A stretch of DNA of 61,987 nucleotides from an uncultured Oscillibacter sp. Lineage in GTDB: Bacteria > Bacillota > Clostridia > Oscillospirales > Oscillospiraceae. The stretch is taken from assembly GCA_910585385.1 (NCBI GenBank), contig CAJUDV010000011.1:1-61987 (forward strand). Direction: 5' to 3'. The position numbers and the translations under genes were made by a program. Shown here one piece after another: positions 1 through 7,829 of the stretch. Within the stretch, counting starts at the first letter, position 1, and each line of letters opens with the position of its first letter. Under the pieces are notes generated by a model that was not told the origin of the DNA, did no database searches, and saw nothing but the letters and a program-made list of their open reading frames with translations.

Positions 1-1187
1 AATTCCAGGTTTTTTCCGTCTTTGTCAAAGACGTGGCAGACGTTGCCGCTGAAGGTCAGGTTCAGCTTGTCGCCGGCCCGGAAGGAGTCGATGTGCTCTC
101 CCTCTGCGTTCATGGTGGGAACGATCACCACCACGTCCTTCCCCTCGGCGTTGGCGTGGAAGTGGACCTCGCTGCCCATCATCTCGCTGACCTCCACCGT
201 GGCGGTGAGGGTGTTGCCCGCCTCTTTGGCCAGCACCATGTGGCTGGGGCGGACTCCCAGGGTGATGTTCTGCGCCGCCACACTGTGGGCCGCCAGGTTC
301 TTCTGCTTCTCCTCGGACAGCTCCACCGTGCAGCCGCCAACGCTTACGCTGTACCTGCCCCCCTCGCAGAGGAGCTTGGCTGCGAAGAAGTTCATCTGCG
401 GCATGCCGATGAAGCCGGCCACAAACAGGTTGGAGGGGTGGTCAAAGACCTCCTGGGGCGTGCCGATCTGCTGGATGAAGCCGTCCTTCATGATCACGAT
501 CCGGTCGCCCAGCGTCATGGCCTCCGTCTGGTCGTGGGTGACGTAGATGAACGTGGTGTTGATCTTCTGCCGCAGCTTGATGATCTCCGCCCGCATCTGG
601 TTGCGCAGCTTCGCATCCAGATTACTCAGGGGCTCATCCATCAGCAGCACCTTCGGCTCCCGGACAATGGCCCGGCCAATGGCCACCCGCTGCCGCTGGC
701 CGCCGGACAGCGCCTTCGGCTTACGGTCTAAGTACTGGGTGATGTCCAGGATCTCCGCCGCCTCCTTGACGCGCCGCTCGATCTCCTCCTTGGGGGTCTT
801 GCGGAGCTTCAGGGGGAAGGCCATGTTCTCGTAGACGGTCATGTGAGGATACAGTGCGTAGCTCTGAAACACCATGGCGATGTCCCGGTTTTTCGGCTCC
901 ACGTCGTTCATGAGTTTTCCGTCGATGTACAGCTCGCCGCCGGAGATCTCCTCCAGACCCGCCACCATCCGCAGCGTGGTGGACTTGCCGCAGCCGGAGG
1001 GGCCTACCAGCACGATGAACTCCTTGTCGCCAATGTCCAGGCTGAACTCCTGCACCGCGATGACGCCCTCGTCCGTTACCTGCAGGTTCACCTTCTTCTC
1101 AGGATCGCCGGCCTTTTTCTTGGCCTTCTTCTGGTCGCCGCTGTGGGGGTAGACCTTCTTGATGTTCTTCAGGTTCAGAGTTGCCAT
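1..1187 (-). CDS. Sugar ABC transporter ATP-binding protein (MsmX/UgpC type), 3' end outside window
   Basis: This is the ATPase that powers carbohydrate ABC importers of the MalK/MsmX/UgpC group on the cytoplasmic face. Walker A (GPSGCGKS) lies at about residues 62-69, the LSGGQ signature at 160-164 and Walker B (LLMDEP) at 181-186. A C-terminal regulatory OB-like domain begins, then the left edge cuts the gene after about 395 residues. An unusual Lys-rich insertion of about 25 residues (roughly 15-40) separates the first strand from Walker A; ordinary family members reach Walker A near residue 37. It follows nagA in the same direction after 224 bp and probably serves the permeases at 3407-5241, although such ATPases can be shared between several importers. 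Confidence 0.93.
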   Translation of the reverse strand, partial: MATLNLKNIKKVYPHSGDQKKAKKKAGDPEKKVNLQVTDEGVIAVQEFSLDIGDKEFIVLVGPSGCGKSTTLRMVAGLEEISGGELYIDGKLMNDVEPKNRDIAMVFQSYALYPHMTVYENMAFPLKLRKTPKEEIERRVKEAAEILDITQYLDRKPKALSGGQRQRVAIGRAIVREPKVLLMDEPLSNLDAKLRNQMRAEIIKLRQKINTTFIYVTHDQTEAMTLGDRIVIMKDGFIQQIGTPQEVFDHPSNLFVAGFIGMPQMNFFAAKLLCEGGRYSVSVGGCTVELSEEKQKNLAAHSVAAQNITLGVRPSHMVLAKEAGNTLTATVEVSEMMGSEVHFHANAEGKDVVVIVPTMNAEGEHIDSFRAGDKLNLTFSGNVCHVFDKDGKNLE

Positions 1188-1411
1188 ACACTTCGGCCTT
1201 GATGGAGCGGCCTCCGCCCTCTCCACCTCGCCCCGGGGCGCACGTCCCCGTGGGCTTTACGGCAGGTCTCCACACTGCCGCACCGCAAGCCGCCGCGGTT
1301 TTTCCTCCTTTTGTTTGGTACCGGGGGCTGTGGAAGTGGAGCAGCCCCTGGCCCTGGTTTATTTATGGAAAGGCGGATACTCCGCCAAATCCAACGGAAA
1401 AGAGAGAACTC
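1188..1411. other. Intergenic region between nagA and the ABC ATPase gene
   Basis: No gene is visible in these 224 bases. A short hairpin (GGCGGA, 3-base loop, TCCGCC) lies at 1372-1386, just downstream of nagA on the minus strand, and is followed there by only three T residues. It may be a weak terminator or a processing point that lets the ATPase be expressed separately. No clear sigma-A promoter for the ATPase gene was found. Confidence 0.4.
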
Positions 1412-2545
1412 TCAGCGCTTTACCACCTGGCCCTTGAACACAATGGACCGGATGGACAGGTCGGCCTGGTCCAGCAGGACAATGCTGGCCTCCTTGCCGG
1501 CGTCCAGGGTGCCCGCCCTATCCTCAATGCCGATGGAACGGGCAGGGTTGTAGGTGCAGGCCCGCACCACGTCCGCCAGGGGAATTCCAAACGCCGCGGC
1601 CTGGCGCAGGCAGCCCATCAGGCTGGTGACGGAGCCCGCCAGGGTCTCCGGATGGCCCAGGATGGTGGCCCGGTTGCCGTGGACCTCGATCATCTGCCCG
1701 CCGAAGGGGTACTCCCCGTCGGGCATTCCCGTGGCCCTGAGGGAATCCGAGATAATGATCATCCGCTCCCTGCCGAACAGATCAAAGGCAAGACGCACCA
1801 CCGCCGGGTGGATGTGAATGCCGTCGCAGATCAGCTCCGGCTGGACGGAGGACACCTCATAGGCCGCGCCGATGACGCCGGGGTCCCGGTGGGCCAAAGG
1901 CGGCATGGCGTTGAAGAGATGGGTGGCGTGGTCGGCCCCCGCCTCAAAAGCGGCCTTGGCGGTGGCATAGTCCGCCACAGTGTGTCCGACGGAAACATGG
2001 ATGCCCATCTCCTTCGCGGCCTTGATAAACTCGATGGAACCGGGCTGTTCCGGGGCCACGGTGACCAGCTTCACGCATCCCTCTGCCGCCTCCTGAAGGC
2101 GGCGGAGCATGGGAACGTCCGGGTCGTGGAGGAAAGCTCCGTTCTGGGCGCCCTTTTTCGCCATGCACAGGAAGGGCCCCTCCAGGTGGGCGCCCACCAC
2201 CTCCGCGCCGCCGGCGTTTTGCCTCCGGTGGGCGGCGGTGGTCTGGCAGATGGCCGTCAGCTGGTCCTCCGGCAGCGTCATGCCGGCGGGACAGAGATAG
2301 GTCACGCCCTGACTGAGCTCAAAGTCCGCGATTTTTTGCAGTCCCTCCGGCGTGGCGTCGCTGAAATCCTCTCCTACGCAGCCGTGGAAGTGGACGTCCA
2401 CCAGACCGGGGATCACATAGCAGCCGTCGGCGTTCAGCGTCTCCCCGCCGCCGCTGGCATGGGAGATCAGCGCGCCGTCGGTGCAGATGTCCCGGGCTGT
2501 AAATCCCTGTTCCAGGTCAAAGACCTGACCGCCGGTTATCCGCAT
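1412..2545 (-). CDS. nagA: N-acetylglucosamine-6-phosphate deacetylase
   Basis: The enzyme hydrolyses GlcNAc-6-phosphate to glucosamine-6-phosphate and acetate in the cytoplasm, the first committed step of amino-sugar catabolism. The amidohydrolase fold is evident: metal motif HFHG at residues 52-55, HLEGPF with the metal-binding Glu at 122, His188 and His209 (THLFNAM) as further ligands, and the catalytic Asp267 in ISDS. At 377 residues it has the normal length. Its start overlaps the end of nagB by 10 bp, so the two are translationally coupled, and together they deliver fructose-6-phosphate to glycolysis. Confidence 0.96.
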   Translation of the reverse strand: MRITGGQVFDLEQGFTARDICTDGALISHASGGGETLNADGCYVIPGLVDVHFHGCVGEDFSDATPEGLQKIADFELSQGVTYLCPAGMTLPEDQLTAICQTTAAHRRQNAGGAEVVGAHLEGPFLCMAKKGAQNGAFLHDPDVPMLRRLQEAAEGCVKLVTVAPEQPGSIEFIKAAKEMGIHVSVGHTVADYATAKAAFEAGADHATHLFNAMPPLAHRDPGVIGAAYEVSSVQPELICDGIHIHPAVVRLAFDLFGRERMIIISDSLRATGMPDGEYPFGGQMIEVHGNRATILGHPETLAGSVTSLMGCLRQAAAFGIPLADVVRACTYNPARSIGIEDRAGTLDAGKEASIVLLDQADLSIRSIVFKGQVVKR

Positions 2546-3288
2546 ACGCAGATCCCCGCCTGGATCAGCCTGCCCAGGGCGGCCTCGTCGCCCACCAACA
2601 CCACGTCGTCGTGGAGCTGGAGGATGGAGCCGGGACAGCGGGGCGTGATGGGCCCGCAGACGGCGTTGTAGATAGCGTCCGCCTTGTCCGCGCCGCTGGC
2701 CAGCAGCAGCACCCTGCGGGCGGCCATGATGCAGCCGATCCCCATGGTGAAGGCCTGCTTGGGAACCTCGTCGCGGCTTGCGAAGAACCGGGCGTTGGCG
2801 TCAATGGTGCTCTCCGCCAGATCCACCACGTGGGTGGCCTTCATAAAGTCCTCGCCAGGCTCGTTGAAGCCGATGTGGCCATTGCGGCCCACGCCCAGCA
2901 GCTGCAAATCAGCATAGCCCAGAGAGCGGATGCGCTCATCGTACTGGGCGCACTCGGCGGCGGCGTCCTCCGTCAGGCCGTCGGGCACCCAGGTGTTCTC
3001 CGGGCGGATGTCGATGTGGTCAAAGAAGTGGCTCTGCATGAAGTAGCGGTAGCTCTGGTCGTGGTCCGGGGCCAGGCCCTTATACTCGTCCAGATTCACC
3101 GACCGGACCTCCTTGAAGCTGAAGTCCCCCCGCTGGTGCCAGGTCACCAGCTGCTTATAGGTCCCCACCGGCGTGGAACCGGTGGCCAGGCCCAGCACGC
3201 AGTCCGGGCGGCGGATCACCTCCGCGGAGATCAGATTGGCCGCCCGGCGGCTCATGGCGTCATAGTCCTTCTCGCAGTAAATTCTCAT
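2536..3288 (-). CDS. nagB: Glucosamine-6-phosphate deaminase
   Basis: It converts glucosamine-6-phosphate to fructose-6-phosphate and ammonia. Seen in the 250-residue product: the phosphate-binding GLATGSTP loop at 33-40, NLDEY with the catalytic Asp67, and the active-site stretch GRNGHIGFNEPG at about 134-145. A longer reading frame runs to 3324, but GGAAAGG placed about 11 bases before ATG 3288, and the family's normal N terminus, favour the shorter start. It lies 118 bp after the second permease gene, which suggests co-transcription with the importer. The C-terminal region is normal, with no sign of the allosteric extension found in enteric enzymes. Confidence 0.95.
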   Translation of the reverse strand: MRIYCEKDYDAMSRRAANLISAEVIRRPDCVLGLATGSTPVGTYKQLVTWHQRGDFSFKEVRSVNLDEYKGLAPDHDQSYRYFMQSHFFDHIDIRPENTWVPDGLTEDAAAECAQYDERIRSLGYADLQLLGVGRNGHIGFNEPGEDFMKATHVVDLAESTIDANARFFASRDEVPKQAFTMGIGCIMAARRVLLLASGADKADAIYNAVCGPITPRCPGSILQLHDDVVLVGDEAALGRLIQAGICVCG

Positions 3289-3406
3289 AACAGCATCTTC
3301 CTTTCCTGTTTTCCTGTCCTTCAAGGCATATCAAGAGTATGTCCCGGCAAGCGCATTTTCACAGCTCCCGGTACCGCCGCATCTCGCGGCCCTAAACACA
3401 AACGCC

Positions 3407-4270
3407 TTATCCCTTCACGCCGCCGGAGGCCAGACCGCTGACCAGGTTCTTCTCAATGCACATGAAGAGAATGACCACGGGAATGATGGCGAAGATGGAG
3501 GCAGCGAACAGATACTGCCACTCGATGATATTGTAGCCGTTGAAGGTGTTGATGCCCACGGTCAGCGGCTTGAGGGTATCGGTGGAAATGAGGCACAGGG
3601 CCACGGTATACTCGTTCCAGGCGTTAATGAAGATAAAAATCAGCGTGGTGACGATGCCGGGGGCGGCCACGGGCAGCAGCACCTTCATCATGGACTGAAC
3701 CCGGGTGCAGCCGTCAATGGTGGCGGCCTGCTCCATCTCCGCGGAGATCCCCATAAAGGTGCCCCGCAGAAGCCACACGGTAAAGGCCTGGTTGAAGGCG
3801 GCGTTGATGAAGATCAGTCCTAAAATGCTGTCCGTCAGGCCCATGCTCAGCATGACCTTGTAGATACCGATCAGCAGCACCACCGGCGCGAACATCTGGG
3901 AGACGATGATGACGCCCAGGAAGGCGGTCTGGCCCTTGAACTTCATCCGGGCCAGGGCATAGGCGGCAGGGATGCCGCAGAGCATGGCGATGATGGTGGA
4001 GCCGCCGGCAATGAGAATGGAGTTGAGCATGTACTTGGCCATGGGGGCCCGGCTCCAGATGTCGATGAAGTTGCCCCACAGGGCCGTGATGGGCAGGATG
4101 GTATTGCCGCTGAAAATCTCGTTCCGGCTCTTCAATGCGGTGCAGAGCATGGCAAAGTAGGGGTACAGGGTGATGACGCACACGTCAAGCACCACAAAGT
4201 ACAGCAGGACCCGCAAAATCACCTTTTTCACGGAGGTAGGCTTTTTCAAAGCAGCAGCGGGCTGGCTCAC
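3407..4270 (-). CDS. Carbohydrate ABC transporter permease, MalG type
   Basis: Inner-membrane permease subunit of a family 1 carbohydrate importer. The 287-residue product has a cytoplasmic N terminus, about six hydrophobic segments and the EAA loop (EMEQAATIDGCT at about 190-201) that docks on the ATPase. Its start overlaps the preceding permease stop by 4 bp (ATGA), the usual arrangement for paired permeases. The substrate cannot be read from the sequence. Neighbouring nagB, nagA, galE and a HexNAc-kinase-type gene suggest an amino-sugar-containing oligosaccharide. Confidence 0.93.
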   Translation of the reverse strand: MSQPAAALKKPTSVKKVILRVLLYFVVLDVCVITLYPYFAMLCTALKSRNEIFSGNTILPITALWGNFIDIWSRAPMAKYMLNSILIAGGSTIIAMLCGIPAAYALARMKFKGQTAFLGVIIVSQMFAPVVLLIGIYKVMLSMGLTDSILGLIFINAAFNQAFTVWLLRGTFMGISAEMEQAATIDGCTRVQSMMKVLLPVAAPGIVTTLIFIFINAWNEYTVALCLISTDTLKPLTVGINTFNGYNIIEWQYLFAASIFAIIPVVILFMCIEKNLVSGLASGGVKG

Positions 4271-5241
4271 AGGTCGTCATCTCCTTTCCGCAGAGTGTAG
4301 ATCATGTAGGTGCTGGCGCAGATCAGCAGAATCAGGAAGCCGATGACCGACACGGCCGCGGCCTCCCCCTGCTTGCCGTTGTAGAAGGCCAGCTTGTAGA
4401 GGTAGGTGACCAGGGTGTCCGTGTGGTTGGCGGGGTCCCCCTTGGTCATGGTCCAGATGATGGGGAAGGAGTTAAAGACGTAGATGATGTTCAGTACGGT
4501 GGCCACCGTCAAAGACGATTTCACCAGGGGCAGGGTGATGCAGAACAGCTTCTGGAAGTATCCCGCTCCGTCCACAGTGGCGGCCTCATAATAGGAAGTA
4601 TCGATGCTCTGGAGGCCGGAGAGAACGCAGAAGGTGACGAAGGGAATGGTGACAAAGATGCCGCAGGCAATCTCCCAAGCGAAGTAGGCCTCCGGCGTGG
4701 GGGTCCAGTTCACTGGGGCGGAGATCAGGCCGATCTTCATCAGCAGGGTATTCAGGGTGCCGTAGTCGGTGTTGATGACGAAGTTCCAGGCGCTGGCCTG
4801 AATGACCAGGGTAGTGGCCCAGGGGAAGACCACGATGGCCCGGGCCACCTTCCGCCCGCGGAACTGATTGTTCAGCACCAGGGCCAGCATAAAGCCCAGC
4901 ACGGTGGAAATGACCACCACCGCCACGGTCCACACCAAGGTATTCTTCAGAACCAGGCTGAAGGAGGGGTTGTTGATGACCTTCACAAAGTTTTCAATGC
5001 CATTAAAGCCCTTGATCTTGCCCGCCCGGCTCACGTCGCTCATGGCCATCTGGAACACGGACAGGATGGGGACCAAGATGAAAACCGCCATCAAAATCAC
5101 GCTGGGCGCGATCCAGATATAGGGCTCCACCTTCCGGAACAGCTTTTTCCCCGAACTGCCGGGGGCCTTTTTCTTCGCGGGGGCCTTTTTCTTCGCGGGT
5201 GCTTTCTTCTCTGCGGGAACGGGTTGGGTTGCAGCGTTCAC
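4267..5241 (-). CDS. Carbohydrate ABC transporter permease, MalF type
   Basis: Partner permease of the importer, 324 residues with six main membrane segments and the EAA loop (YYEAATVDGAG) in the C-terminal half. The start is GTG at 5241 behind an excellent GGGAGGTG site. The first 35 residues hold an odd Lys/Ala-rich stretch with the unit APAKKK repeated in tandem, predicted to be cytoplasmic and disordered; this is not needed for transport in relatives. The upstream gap to the solute-binding protein gene carries two strong stem-loops. Confidence 0.92.
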   Translation of the reverse strand: MNAATQPVPAEKKAPAKKKAPAKKKAPGSSGKKLFRKVEPYIWIAPSVILMAVFILVPILSVFQMAMSDVSRAGKIKGFNGIENFVKVINNPSFSLVLKNTLVWTVAVVVISTVLGFMLALVLNNQFRGRKVARAIVVFPWATTLVIQASAWNFVINTDYGTLNTLLMKIGLISAPVNWTPTPEAYFAWEIACGIFVTIPFVTFCVLSGLQSIDTSYYEAATVDGAGYFQKLFCITLPLVKSSLTVATVLNIIYVFNSFPIIWTMTKGDPANHTDTLVTYLYKLAFYNGKQGEAAAVSVIGFLILLICASTYMIYTLRKGDDDL

Positions 5242-5272
5242 GGAGACACCTCCCTAAGTACGATTTCTCTCC

Positions 5273-5315
5273 GGCCGCTTTCAAAAGGCGGGCACTCCGC
5301 CCTTTGAAAGCGGCC
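5273..5315 (-). other. Stem-loop between permease and solute-binding protein genes
   Basis: A 19-bp stem (5273-5291 with 5297-5315, one mismatch) with a 5-base loop. It lies 31 bases upstream of the permease GTG in the same transcript. There is no T-run after it on the coding strand, so it is better explained as an mRNA-stabilising or attenuating structure than as a full terminator. Confidence 0.7.
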
Positions 5316-5328
5316 GCAAACGGAAGAG

Positions 5329-5363
5329 GCCGCGGGCCGGACCAAGCCGGCCCGGCCCGCGGC
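5329..5363 (-). other. Second stem-loop after solute-binding protein gene
   Basis: A perfect 12-bp GC-only stem (5329-5340 with 5352-5363) and an 11-base loop, located 34 bases after the binding-protein stop. With the adjacent hairpin it would protect the 3' end of the binding-protein message. T residues follow it only on the plus strand, where there is no gene to terminate. Confidence 0.7.
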
Positions 5364-5397
5364 TGTGCGTTTTTTTATTTCAGGTATCCGCGGTCAC

Positions 5398-6690
5398 TCA
5401 GCCGGGCAGGCTGGCCTGGAGGGTATCCAGCAGTTCCGCAACATCGCCGCCCAGCAGCGCGTGCTGCTCAACGTCGATGACGCCCTGCTTCACGTCGGCC
5501 CACTCGGCCTTGGCGGTGGGATAGAACTTGCAGGAGCCAACGATCTCGACCCAGGGGGCCATGGAGGGATCGGAGGCGGCCACGATCTCGCCGCCGGCGG
5601 AGGTGGCGGGCAGGAAGCCCTCCATCAGCACCCAGTCGGAGTACCGGGCGTCGTCATAGAAGTAGTCGAAGAAGGTCTTGATGGCCTCGATCTTCTCATC
5701 GGAGTGATCATTGTCGAAGCACATGAAGCGGTCCATAACGCCGGCGGAGACGGAGGGGTTGCCGCCGTTGGTGGGGATGGCCGCGAAGGCGTAGTTGATG
5801 GAGCTGCCGCCCTCTTTGATGTAGGTGGGAATGGAGTTGGGGCCGATCATCATGGCAAGCTTCCCGGCGCCGAACAGATCCTGCAGGGTGTAGCGGGTCT
5901 CGTTGGCGGGGTCGGAGTTGGTGTAGCCGTCCTTCACCAGGCTGATGGCGTACTCAATGGCCTCCACGTTCTCGGGGGTGTTCAGGGTCCAGTTGCCGTC
6001 GGCGTCGGTGAAGTCACCGCCGTTGTTCCAGATGTAGTAGGCGAAGGCGGCCTGGCCCTCGTCGGTGGTCATGTCGATGCCCCAGGGATAGATGCTGGAG
6101 TCATACTCCTTGATCTTCTTGCAGGCCTCGGTCAGCTCCTCCCAGGTGGTGGGAACTTCCACGCCGGCGGCTTCCAGAATGTCCACGTTGTAGTACATGG
6201 CGCGTGCAGAAGCCAGGTCGGGGATGGCCCAGATGGTGCCGTCGATATTGGACTGCTCCAGGAAGGCGGGGTACATCTTGGCGTAGGTCTCGGGAGAGAC
6301 AAACTCCTCGGCGGGCAGCAGCAGGTCGTCGGCCTGATAGTCGGCAAAGACGTCGATATTCAGGATGTCGGGGGCGCTGTTGCCGGAGATACGGGTGTTG
6401 ACCACGGTATAGATGTCATTCCAGGAGACAACCTCCACAGTCAGGTCAATGCCCTCGTTGTCCTTGTTGAAGTCGGTCACAAAGTCGGCCCACCACTGCT
6501 TGGTGTTCTGGCCGTACTCCGCGGCGATGACGTTGACGGGAATCTTCTCAGCAGGAGTCTCGGGAGCAGGGGTGGAATCACCCTGCGCGGGAGGGGTGGT
6601 GTCGGCGGGGGGCGTGTCGTTTTTGCCGCCGCAGGCCACCAGGGCCATCGTCATGACCAGGGCCAGCAGCAGCGCAAGAAATCTCTTCAT
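5398..6690 (-). CDS. Extracellular carbohydrate-binding lipoprotein of ABC transporter
   Basis: The lipid-anchored receptor of the importer. It has a Lys/Arg start, a hydrophobic core and a lipobox (LVACGG) near residue 20, then a Ser/Pro/Thr-rich linker and a type 1 extracellular solute-binding fold to residue 430. ATG at 6690 is preferred over 6696 because AGGAG then has a 7-base spacing rather than 1. It is the promoter-proximal gene of the import operon and precedes both permeases. The ligand is unknown; context points to a GlcNAc- or GalNAc-containing sugar. Confidence 0.93.
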   Translation of the reverse strand: MKRFLALLLALVMTMALVACGGKNDTPPADTTPPAQGDSTPAPETPAEKIPVNVIAAEYGQNTKQWWADFVTDFNKDNEGIDLTVEVVSWNDIYTVVNTRISGNSAPDILNIDVFADYQADDLLLPAEEFVSPETYAKMYPAFLEQSNIDGTIWAIPDLASARAMYYNVDILEAAGVEVPTTWEELTEACKKIKEYDSSIYPWGIDMTTDEGQAAFAYYIWNNGGDFTDADGNWTLNTPENVEAIEYAISLVKDGYTNSDPANETRYTLQDLFGAGKLAMMIGPNSIPTYIKEGGSSINYAFAAIPTNGGNPSVSAGVMDRFMCFDNDHSDEKIEAIKTFFDYFYDDARYSDWVLMEGFLPATSAGGEIVAASDPSMAPWVEIVGSCKFYPTAKAEWADVKQGVIDVEQHALLGGDVAELLDTLQASLPG

Positions 6691-6783
6691 CTTCATTCTC
6701 CTCTTTCATGAAATAGTATATTGAAACGCGGCGTGGAGCATTCCGCGGAGGAAATAATCCACAAAGGCGTTTCCATAATATAG

Positions 6784-6789
6784 ATTATA
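6784..6789 (-). promoter_or_regulatory. Candidate -10 box of the import operon
   Basis: On the minus strand TATAAT lies about 95 bases before the binding-protein start. No good -35 box stands 16-18 bases upstream; the closest TTGCCC is 22 bases away. A poor -35 element is what would be expected if the divergently acting or upstream AraC-type protein activates this promoter, but that is inference. Confidence 0.4.
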
Positions 6790-6835
6790 CTTGTTCATTC
6801 TGCGAATAATAGGGCAAAAAGTCCACTTTATAGAA

Positions 6836-6868
6836 AAATCGTACGAACCGTGAAAGTTCGTACGATTT
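6836..6868 (-). terminator. Terminator of the AraC-type regulator gene
   Basis: A perfect 13-bp inverted repeat (6836-6848 and 6856-6868) with a 7-base loop stands 9 bases after the regulator stop. On the minus strand the stem runs straight into a TTTTT tract. It separates the regulator from the import-operon promoter. Its palindromic arms (GTTCGTACGA core) could also bind a protein. Confidence 0.8.
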
Positions 6869-6877
6869 CGTAATCGA

Positions 6878-7744
6878 TTAGCCGGAAATTCCCCCGCCGC
6901 TGAGGCCGTTTTTGCGGAAGGCGCTGGGGGTGACGCCGGTAACGGAGCGAAAGACTTTGGAAAAATAGTTGTAGTCGCTGATGCCCACCATCTCCCCCAC
7001 CACAGAGATGGGCAGGCCGCTTTGGAGCAGTAGCCGCTTGGCCTCGCCGATGCGCCGCTGGGCGATGAGATGGGACAATGTGCGGCCGCCGGAGAGCTCC
7101 TTGGCCAGGGCGCAGAGCTTGGTGCGGCCGATGCGCAGCTCCTGGGACACGGAGGCCAGGGAGAGCTTTTCCATATAGTGCTGGTCCAGGTACAGCTCCA
7201 GCTTTTGAAGATCCGTCTGCTCCGCCGTGAGGATCATGCCCTTGAGCTGAATGTAGGCGGAGAGGGCCTCCAGCGTCTCGGCGTAGGCCCGCAGCTCCTG
7301 CTGGCTGTACTGCCGGAACTGGAAGAAGGCCGGACGCAAAGCGTCCGCCCCGCCGGGGTACCAGTCCAGGCGGCTCCGGGTCACCTCCCACTGCTCCTCC
7401 ACGGGGGTCTCGTCCAGATAGCAGCCAAAGACCAGATAGGCCAGGGGCCGCTTTTTGTCGAACAGGGGCATAATGGCCTCGCAGATCCCGGCGTGGCAGC
7501 GGTAGAACTGGAAGCCCTTCTCCGCGGTGTAGTGCTGGATCTTGCACCGGTCGCAGGCCACGCAGCGCTCATGTCCCTCCGGCAGGTCATTGAGCATCCG
7601 GCAAAAGGGCGGGTGGCCCTTGAACAGGTTGATGTCCCGGCCCTTGGGGTCCAGGATGTTGGCGGGCAGGCCGGTGAGAATGTTGAGGTTGGCTATGAGC
7701 TTGCGGAGCCGCTCCTCGTCAAACAGAATGTTCATCTCCGCCAT
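6878..7744 (-). CDS. AraC-family regulator with N-terminal PocR sensory domain
   Basis: Transcription regulator of 288 residues. Residues about 8-160 form a PocR-type ligand domain with clustered cysteines (CVACDRC and a later CHAGIC), typical of PocR domains in Clostridia. Residues about 190-285 carry the two helix-turn-helix units of AraC proteins. The ATG follows GGGAGGTGATC. It sits between the kinase gene and the importer operon, both on the same strand, so it most likely activates one or both in response to a sugar. The effector and sites are not proven by the sequence. Confidence 0.9.
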   Translation of the reverse strand: MAEMNILFDEERLRKLIANLNILTGLPANILDPKGRDINLFKGHPPFCRMLNDLPEGHERCVACDRCKIQHYTAEKGFQFYRCHAGICEAIMPLFDKKRPLAYLVFGCYLDETPVEEQWEVTRSRLDWYPGGADALRPAFFQFRQYSQQELRAYAETLEALSAYIQLKGMILTAEQTDLQKLELYLDQHYMEKLSLASVSQELRIGRTKLCALAKELSGGRTLSHLIAQRRIGEAKRLLLQSGLPISVVGEMVGISDYNYFSKVFRSVTGVTPSAFRKNGLSGGGISG

Positions 7745-7769
7745 TCAAAGATCACCTCCCGGATAGACG

Positions 7770-7814
7770 GCGCTCTGCCCCGGCGGGGCAGAGCGCGCAT
7801 GGGGACGTCCCCAT
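7770..7814. repeat. Paired palindromes between kinase and regulator genes
   Basis: Two perfect palindromes stand side by side. One is a 12-bp stem with a 3-base loop at 7770-7796 (arms GCGCTCTGCCCC and its complement). The other is the 16-base palindrome ATGGGGACGTCCCCAT at 7799-7814. Neither is followed by a T-run on either strand. They could mark a processing or partial termination point between the sugar-nucleotide genes and the regulator, or a protein site. Confidence 0.6.
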
Positions 7815-7829
7815 TGTGATTTCACGGGT

